A stretch of DNA of 10,843 bases from an uncultured Clostridia bacterium. GTDB lineage: Bacteria > Bacillota > Clostridia > Lachnospirales > CAG-274. Made by a program: the position numbers and the translations under genes. Positions within the stretch are counted from its first letter, which is position 1. Every line of letters starts with the position of its first letter. The DNA is taken from the NCBI GenBank assembly GCA_947629215.1, contig CANRCU010000055.1:1-10843 (forward strand). The letters run 5' to 3'. Positions 4,618-10,843 of the stretch are shown here, one piece after another. The notes under the pieces are model-generated. The model ran no database searches. It had not been told where the DNA came from and saw only the letters and a program-made list of their open reading frames with translations.

Positions 4618-4624
4618 GTATTAT
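4596..4624 (+). promoter_or_regulatory. Possible second, proximal promoter of the adhesin gene
   Basis: TTGTTT (4596-4601) and TATTAT (4619-4624) are spaced by 17 nt. A start near 4631 would leave only the ribosome-binding site before the ATG. The -35 overlaps the terminator-like hairpin, so the two readings of this DNA compete. The A+T-rich context makes chance likely. Confidence 0.35.
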
Positions 4625-4653
4625 ACATAACGTTTGGATCGGGAGGTAGAACT

Positions 4654-7600
4654 ATGAAAAATAATAAGTTAAAAAGAATAACGGCTATGGTTATGTCAAT
4701 GGTTTTTTTGCTTTCAAATCAGAGCGTAAACTTAGTTAACGGTGAGGATGTCACATCCGACAGTGTTGATAGGGTAGGCGAATCCGGCTATTGGAACCCT
4801 GCAAATAAGAAAAATTTTGGTTATAATAATAATCAGGATACAGAGTTAAGTGGCGGTAAAAGAACTTATAACACATCTTATGGTCTGCATACGGACAAGA
4901 CCGTATTGAAAAATGACGATTATACCGACGGCAGAACTTTTGACCTTGCTCTTGAGTCATGGTATGTGGGTGAAAATCCTGCCGATGTAGGTATGATATT
5001 GGATGCTTCCGGTTCTATGGCGTGGACTACCGAAGCTCTTAAGCCTCTTAATGTTGCAAGTAAATTGCCGGAAGGTATGACGGTTGAGCAATTTAAAACA
5101 ACATATACCAATACAGCCGACGGTTTTCTTAAAGATGAAGGCGTAAATATGTTACTTGACAAAACAAAAACATCGGATGACCGCCTTGATTATACTAAAT
5201 ATAAATATTATGTTTATGAAAACCGTTCCACTGTTGATGAGTTTGTACCAATAGGCTATTGGAATGGAGCTGACAATGTTTATAAAAACAATCCGAAAAT
5301 TGCTCATAGTTATTCGTTTAATAACAATTTGACAGATTCTGTAAGTAAAACAGAAGCAAATATTATTGAACGTCAGAATATAGAATTAGGAGGGAACTTT
5401 AAAAATGCCGAACCTGTAATTGAAGAATTTAAAATGGAATATAATTCGGATAATAGCTTAGCTCTTAGAGATACCGATAAAAATGGTGATATACTTCTTT
5501 TTGATTGTACAGGTACAGATAAAAAAATAGATGATCCGGGTAAGATTACTATATGTTTTGACATAAAGATAGAAAAAGCAAATAATAATAACAATCAAAA
5601 TACACCTATATTTTATATTGGAACAAAAGATAGAACTAAGTACTATGAGATAAACAGAGGTAGCAGTAGTAATAATGGTGCATCAAATTCTACACGTATA
5701 GAAGTGCAAAGCGAAAATGGTCGTATTTATCAAAGCTATAATAATTCTGTAGGATTAAGTGATACCGGATATTTGAGTCTTGCTGTAGTTATAGATGCCG
5801 GAAATACAAACCCTGATAATAAAATAAGACTTTATAAAAAAAGCAGTGGTTCCTATATAAAGGTTAATGCAGGTACAGATAAGTATAAATCCGATGCAAT
5901 AGGTAATATTAATTCAGAAGATGATTTTATAGTTATGCTGGGAGGAGATACATTATTTCCCGATACTTCTCACGATGGAATAAGTGAAAATTATATAAAA
6001 AATGTTAAGATAATTAACGGTGTTCCTGCAGATGCACCGAATGCAAGTTTTATTGATGGAAGCAGTAAAGTCGGAGATTATGGTTTTACTAAATCTACCG
6101 GTCTTAATAATACTGCATCGGGAGGAGATGCGCGTTATATAAAAAATAGGTTCAGTACTTCCTCCGAGGCTGCTTTTGAAGACAACAAGGGTTTAGCAAG
6201 TGCTGTTTATACCGCCAATGGAGAGGGCTATAATGGTAAAGGTTATGCTCTTAATCTTACCCAAACAGGCGTTAAAGGTGCTGTTGATTTAGGCGAAGTA
6301 ATAAATACCGAGAATTACAGTATATCATTTGCTGTAAAGAGAAAAAATGCTACTGAAGGCACAACTAACATAGCGGAAATAATGTATGTAGGTGATAAGG
6401 ATGCATCAAGTTATTACCATATGTATAGGGCGGCAGGAGGCAGTGCTAATAGGCTTAAGACTAATGAAGTAACATCAGAAATATCAAATGCAAATACAGT
6501 TTTTGATAAGAGTTGGCATATAATGACATATGTTGTAAATGGCAGTGAAATAAGGACATATTATGACGGAAAATTAGTAACAGATAGTAAAGGAGTAGGT
6601 AGTTTAAATAAAGATTATAGTACTCCGCTTAATATTATCTTAAATGGAATTGCAGATGAGTATAACGGAGCAGACATATACATAGACGATCTTCAAGTAT
6701 ATAACGAAGCTCTTTCTGCGGAATATGTAGAAGATATTTACAAATGGGCTTCTGCAACACCGGGTAGTAATAAAATATACGCATACAATAATGGTAATTT
6801 GATTGCAGAGATGAATGATACTTTGATTGATCATCCCGGTTGGTATTATGTAAACTCAGGCAGCGCATGGAAAAATGTTATTAACAGTGTACCGGGAACG
6901 GGCAAAGCTTATGCAGGATTAATGGAGGAAACGAGAGATCCAAGCAAACTAAAAATTCTTAATATTGCTACTGTTCCGTCTGCATATGAAAATGAAAAAG
7001 ATACCAATCCAAATTATCAAGAATGGTATAACCAAATAAAGGCAGGAGATGATTACAGAGAAGATAATTTCCCTGAAAGTGAAAGTGAATTTAAAAAATT
7101 TGAACCGTCAAATGGAAGTATAAAGTTTTATATTGATTCACAGAATAACTTAAGGTGTTATTTTGGTGACGGAGGTGAAACAACTGCGGGGAATATAGCT
7201 AAAATATCTTATGATTCATATGATGACTATATTGATACTTATAACTTACTTCGTACACAATGTTCTCTTGTATACGAAAAAGAAGAAGGTCAGCAAATAA
7301 AACTTCAGACTTTGAATGACGTTCTCAATAACTTTATTACCGAACTTCGCAACTGTTCGGCTAAAAGCCGTATCGGCGCTGTAAGGTTCAGCGGAAACAG
7401 AATGGCTAATACAAACAGTAGTGAAAATGATTATGATATTGATGACGAATTAAGTAAACAGCTTATACTTGATTGGGTAAGCGGAGAAAGCCTAAACAAA
7501 GATGAAGACGGCAATCCTATAAACAGGCTTAACGGTATTGACATGTTTATAAGTCATTTTGGCAGCGATACATCAGGCAGTAAAGAATTAAACAGCAAAA

Positions 7601-10600
7601 CATTATATAATTACTTCCTCACCGGTGGTACAAATACGTGGGCAGGTATGAAAACTTATTCGGATACATTGGATTCTACTCTTATAGAAGAGAAGAGTAC
7701 TAACTCAAAATATCTTATTATATTTACCGATGGTAGGGATACTTTGAACTCTGACACTGACGAGGTGGATAATGTTAATGAAATTTTAAGTTACGTCAAG
7801 CCTGCGGGTGTTAATGTCACCGATTCTACTAAGTTGTCGGAAGCATGGGCTGATGAATATAAGAAAGAAGGCTATACAATATTCTGTGTAATGCTTTCCA
7901 CAGGTTCTGTTTCGGAACAGTCAAATTTACCCGAGTTTGCTAAAGCAGCGCAGTTCCTTGCTTTCTTATCCGGCAATAAATCCGAAAGTGTAAAAATTGA
8001 TGACGAGGAAGGTGATGAAAAAAAACGTGGACACTATTCAAGAACATTTGATGAAAATGACGATGCAGACTTAAAATCCTACATGGATGATTTAAAAAGT
8101 AATGAAGCATACCAAAAGTATGTGTATACAGCAAGTAATGCCGAACAGTTGAGTTCAAGTTTTGATTCTATATTAAATCAAATATCAAGCCCGTTGGAAG
8201 GCTATACAGTAAAGGATTATATCGACCCACGGTTTGACTTGGTGAATTATACAACCGTTGATGGAGAAAAGAAGCAGGAGGTATGGCATCTTACCGTAGA
8301 CAGCGGCAATAAACCGTATGTTTACAAAGACGGCTATGATGAAGACGGTAAACTTAAACAAGTAGCAATAGAACCCGTTAAGAATTCGGAAGGAAGTGAC
8401 GACCTTGACATCGAAAACAACCTTCCATATTATGTATTTAATCCAAAGAACAGCTACATAGGAACTCAAAAGGATGCAAACGCATATTTGCACTATGATC
8501 CGGATAATAAAATGTATTATATTGAATGGAAAGGTCAGGTTTTGAATGGCGCATCAGTGCCGGATGCGGATGTTCTTGATGTATGGCGTTCTGAAATAAC
8601 CATAAAAGCCAAAGACGACTTTATAGGCGGTAATGCAATAACCACAAACGGCAACGGTACAAAACAAAATTATGTATATAATCCTGATGATACTGATGCT
8701 TCAAGTGGTGTAGATAGAGCCGAAGCAGGTATTCCTTCCAAAGGTTTCCCGCGTACGACCGTTAATGTTCGGCTGCTTGACTTAGAGGCAAACGGTCTTG
8801 AAGATGAAGTTTATCTTGGTGAGGCTGCCTCGCCTGCAAGAATGCTGCGAAGGTTAGAGGACAAGGTAACGGAGTCTTACTATCTTGAATATCTGAGAAG
8901 ATATGCCAAGGACGTTGGGGAAGCCGGCGAATACAGTGATGATGTCCAGCTTATGGCGCTTTTGGAAAAATGGCTTGGTTTTACGATTGACGAAGACGGT
9001 GAAATTGTTGAGGACGAAAGCTCGATCAACGGCACAAACAAATTTTCAATACCTTATGTATATCTGCCGAATAGATACGAAACAAACAATGCAGGAGGAG
9101 AAGAAAATCAAAAAGATGTTGTGGGCATACTGACATATTCTTGGAGTAGAGTGACTGATAAATACGGGCATCAACCAAGTTATGTTCATGGCAACATCGG
9201 AAAGTTTGTTATTGAAAATACCGACGGTTTGCAATATTCAATTAATATTGAATATGAACCGCTGCCGGCTTTAAGCGGTAAAGATGAAGTGCAGATAGAG
9301 TTTGGCAGTAAAGACGCCCCACATTACTATTTTGTGAAAGATGAAAATCGTGTAAAAATAGGAAATGAAAACATAATAAATCCCGGGGCTAATGAGGATG
9401 CTCAAAGATATTATGCGCTTGATTGCGAAGAGGTTACCCGTAAATATTACATCAACAATGTACTGCTGGTAGAGGATGAACAGGGAGAGAATAATTACCG
9501 GTGGAATGAAGAGTATAAAGAGGCAGAAGGTGAACTACAGGCGGAAAACAAAAGAAAGTATGGCGAAAACGAAGGTGTAAACTCAGATGGCAAAAATTAC
9601 GTTCATGCCGATACAACTTATACCAGAGAAGTTATAAGCGGCGGTCTTGCCCTTGAGCTGAGGATAAAAGGCAAAGAAGTCAAACACCTTATTGAGGAAT
9701 CTACCTCAGAACCCGTAACATTTACACTTTCGGCGAAACGCACCTATAATGATGCAGAAGAAAACGACACAACGACCGAAACAACAACCGAGGCGACATC
9801 CGAATCGGCTCCAAGCGGCAGAAAGCCTTTTAAACCGGATGTAGAAGATGAAACCTATAAGCTTACCTTTGAGGTCGTTAGTTTGCCGACAGATAAGAAT
9901 ATTGACACGGAAGCCGTTTACAGCGTATTTGCTAAGCTTAAAGGTTATGAGTCTACCGATGGTTCGTATTGGAAAGAAGGTGTAAAAGGCAGCGACGGCA
10001 AGCCTACTACATACGACTTGCCTATAGGTACTTACACTATCGGTTATAACGGTACGGAAGCAGAACCAACGGGTTCGGAAAAGGATACATACGACGGCAC
10101 GGAGAACACTATATTTATAGACGGTACGGCGCTAAAGTATATTTCGGTGGAGAAAGACCCGTCGGTATTTAAGACGGAGTACTTTGACAGTAATGTCATA
10201 ATGGGTGAAAATGATACAAAGGGAATAGCCGGCGAAGAAATAACAAAGGATAATATATCAAATTTCATTGCCGATTACAGCTATACCAACAAAAAAACAG
10301 AGGATCCCTCATCTAAAGACAGTATAACGTTCTATCTTGGAACAAATAAGGATAACGAGAGGGGCATTGCATGGGAACCTTACCAAGAGAAGGAACCCGA
10401 AAATTATTATATCAATGACAGGCTGGGTATTATAGTATTGGCTGCGGACAGACCGTCACTAACTGTAAGTAAGACTGTAAAATACGGTTCGGACGAAGAG
10501 AAGGATCATCCTTGGGAATTTGATGTTCAGCTGATCTATGAATCCGAAGACGGAAATACACCTATGACAACGTTGGTTGCTGACTCACATGCAGAAGCTT

Positions 10601-10843
10601 CTATTAATGAAACCAAAGTTGTAGCTACGCCATGTCTTTACAATGACTTAGATACAACAGTCAGTGCAGAGGACGGTACGGAAGCTACCACGGCAATGAC
10701 CGTAGGGGAAGGCGAAACGGTCAATGATATAGTGGTATGGGACGGATTCACAAAGGATGACAAGCAATCCACTCCCACAAGGTGGGTATATAAAACCAAA
10801 GTTAGGCTGAAACACGGTCAACGGCTTGTGTTTGATACCCTGC
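4654..10843 (+). CDS. Giant secreted vWA adhesin with LamG-like insertion and pilin-type domain (C-terminus beyond window)
   Basis: The frame is open for 2063 codons without a stop. GGGAGG at 4641-4646, 7 nt upstream, sets the start. A signal peptide (MKNNKLKR, then hydrophobic to about residue 29) directs export. A vWA domain begins near residue 105: MIDAS motif 1 is D117-A-S119-G-S121, motif 2 is T993 in TGGTNTW, motif 3 is D1026 in FTDGRD, and the domain ends near 1178. Between motif 1 and helix 1 (about 885) lie about 760 residues with two concanavalin/LamG-like domains (about 216-457 and 470-705; the second ends in the typical DDLQVYNEALSAEYV). Residues 1179-1700 are extended beta-rich regions I cannot assign. 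A Thr/Glu linker follows at about 1705-1720, and from 1934 a FctA/Cna-B-like pilin domain starts (LTVSKTV ... WEFDVQL). By analogy with vWA pilus-tip adhesins it probably binds host or polymer ligands and is wall-anchored, but no sortase signal is visible because the end is cut off. Confidence 0.9.
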   Translation, partial: MKNNKLKRITAMVMSMVFLLSNQSVNLVNGEDVTSDSVDRVGESGYWNPANKKNFGYNNNQDTELSGGKRTYNTSYGLHTDKTVLKNDDYTDGRTFDLALESWYVGENPADVGMILDASGSMAWTTEALKPLNVASKLPEGMTVEQFKTTYTNTADGFLKDEGVNMLLDKTKTSDDRLDYTKYKYYVYENRSTVDEFVPIGYWNGADNVYKNNPKIAHSYSFNNNLTDSVSKTEANIIERQNIELGGNFKNAEPVIEEFKMEYNSDNSLALRDTDKNGDILLFDCTGTDKKIDDPGKITICFDIKIEKANNNNNQNTPIFYIGTKDRTKYYEINRGSSSNNGASNSTRIEVQSENGRIYQSYNNSVGLSDTGYLSLAVVIDAGNTNPDNKIRLYKKSSGSYIKVNAGTDKYKSDAIGNINSEDDFIVMLGGDTLFPDTSHDGISENYIKNVKIINGVPADAPNASFIDGSSKVGDYGFTKSTGLNNTASGGDARYIKNRFSTSSEAAFEDNKGLASAVYTANGEGYNGKGYALNLTQTGVKGAVDLGEVINTENYSISFAVKRKNATEGTTNIAEIMYVGDKDASSYYHMYRAAGGSANRLKTNEVTSEISNANTVFDKSWHIMTYVVNGSEIRTYYDGKLVTDSKGVGSLNKDYSTPLNIILNGIADEYNGADIYIDDLQVYNEALSAEYVEDIYKWASATPGSNKIYAYNNGNLIAEMNDTLIDHPGWYYVNSGSAWKNVINSVPGTGKAYAGLMEETRDPSKLKILNIATVPSAYENEKDTNPNYQEWYNQIKAGDDYREDNFPESESEFKKFEPSNGSIKFYIDSQNNLRCYFGDGGETTAGNIAKISYDSYDDYIDTYNLLRTQCSLVYEKEEGQQIKLQTLNDVLNNFITELRNCSAKSRIGAVRFSGNRMANTNSSENDYDIDDELSKQLILDWVSGESLNKDEDGNPINRLNGIDMFISHFGSDTSGSKELNSKTLYNYFLTGGTNTWAGMKTYSDTLDSTLIEEKSTNSKYLIIFTDGRDTLNSDTDEVDNVNEILSYVKPAGVNVTDSTKLSEAWADEYKKEGYTIFCVMLSTGSVSEQSNLPEFAKAAQFLAFLSGNKSESVKIDDEEGDEKKRGHYSRTFDENDDADLKSYMDDLKSNEAYQKYVYTASNAEQLSSSFDSILNQISSPLEGYTVKDYIDPRFDLVNYTTVDGEKKQEVWHLTVDSGNKPYVYKDGYDEDGKLKQVAIEPVKNSEGSDDLDIENNLPYYVFNPKNSYIGTQKDANAYLHYDPDNKMYYIEWKGQVLNGASVPDADVLDVWRSEITIKAKDDFIGGNAITTNGNGTKQNYVYNPDDTDASSGVDRAEAGIPSKGFPRTTVNVRLLDLEANGLEDEVYLGEAASPARMLRRLEDKVTESYYLEYLRRYAKDVGEAGEYSDDVQLMALLEKWLGFTIDEDGEIVEDESSINGTNKFSIPYVYLPNRYETNNAGGEENQKDVVGILTYSWSRVTDKYGHQPSYVHGNIGKFVIENTDGLQYSINIEYEPLPALSGKDEVQIEFGSKDAPHYYFVKDENRVKIGNENIINPGANEDAQRYYALDCEEVTRKYYINNVLLVEDEQGENNYRWNEEYKEAEGELQAENKRKYGENEGVNSDGKNYVHADTTYTREVISGGLALELRIKGKEVKHLIEESTSEPVTFTLSAKRTYNDAEENDTTTETTTEATSESAPSGRKPFKPDVEDETYKLTFEVVSLPTDKNIDTEAVYSVFAKLKGYESTDGSYWKEGVKGSDGKPTTYDLPIGTYTIGYNGTEAEPTGSEKDTYDGTENTIFIDGTALKYISVEKDPSVFKTEYFDSNVIMGENDTKGIAGEEITKDNISNFIADYSYTNKKTEDPSSKDSITFYLGTNKDNERGIAWEPYQEKEPENYYINDRLGIIVLAADRPSLTVSKTVKYGSDEEKDHPWEFDVQLIYESEDGNTPMTTLVADSHAEASINETKVVATPCLYNDLDTTVSAEDGTEATTAMTVGEGETVNDIVVWDGFTKDDKQSTPTRWVYKTKVRLKHGQRLVFDTL

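Noticed and set aside
5581..5598. The run of asparagine codons (NNNNNQN) as a phase-variable repeat
   Set aside because: The repeat is a short AAT/AAC run, not a pure tandem tract of a unit that would shift frame, so slippage control is not supported.
8185..8493. A 102-codon minus-strand frame within the adhesin gene
   Set aside because: It is a shadow of the long plus-strand frame, which I followed codon by codon through this region without a stop.

Overview
The window looks like chromosomal DNA from a low-to-mid G+C, Gram-positive member of the Bacillota, most likely class Clostridia. The grounds are a pheS-pheT operon behind a Phe T-box, strong AGGAGG ribosome-binding sites, TTGACA/TATAAT promoters with 17-nt spacers, a NiCo-type riboswitch on a cation efflux gene, a secreted protein with a copper-amine-oxidase-N-like domain, and a giant secreted von Willebrand factor A (vWA) adhesin with a pilin-like domain. 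Genus cannot be fixed from the sequence alone.

Layout. Positions 1-1218 (minus strand) hold the start of pheT and all of pheS. Their shared leader (about 1246-1500) is a T-box riboswitch with a readable UUC specifier and a terminator. Back to back with it, starting only 30 nt from its -35 box, a plus-strand promoter drives a NiCo riboswitch (1637-1742) and a CDF-family metal exporter (1785-2684). Next is a small secreted two-domain protein (2791-3591). Positions 3586-4322 are an intergenic zone built from a dispersed, hairpin-rich repeat in two long copies (141 and 248 nt) plus a fragment, lying on both sides of a tRNA-Arg(ACG) gene that has its own promoter and terminators. From 4481 to the window end there is one transcription unit: a strong promoter, a structured leader of about 140 nt, and a reading frame of at least 2063 codons that runs off the edge.

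How the parts work. The left half is housekeeping: phenylalanyl-tRNA synthetase sensed through uncharged tRNA-Phe, and Co/Ni export sensed through the metal itself. The right half is surface biology: a signal peptide, a vWA/MIDAS domain whose first metal-binding motif is separated from the rest by about 760 residues carrying two concanavalin/LamG-like domains, then extended regions and a pilin-type domain at the truncated end. The inserted part is clearly more A+T-rich than its flanks.

Most worth a second look: the mosaic repeat whose two copies differ by exactly two clean insertions, the split vWA domain with its compositional shift, and the unassigned structured leader of the adhesin gene.
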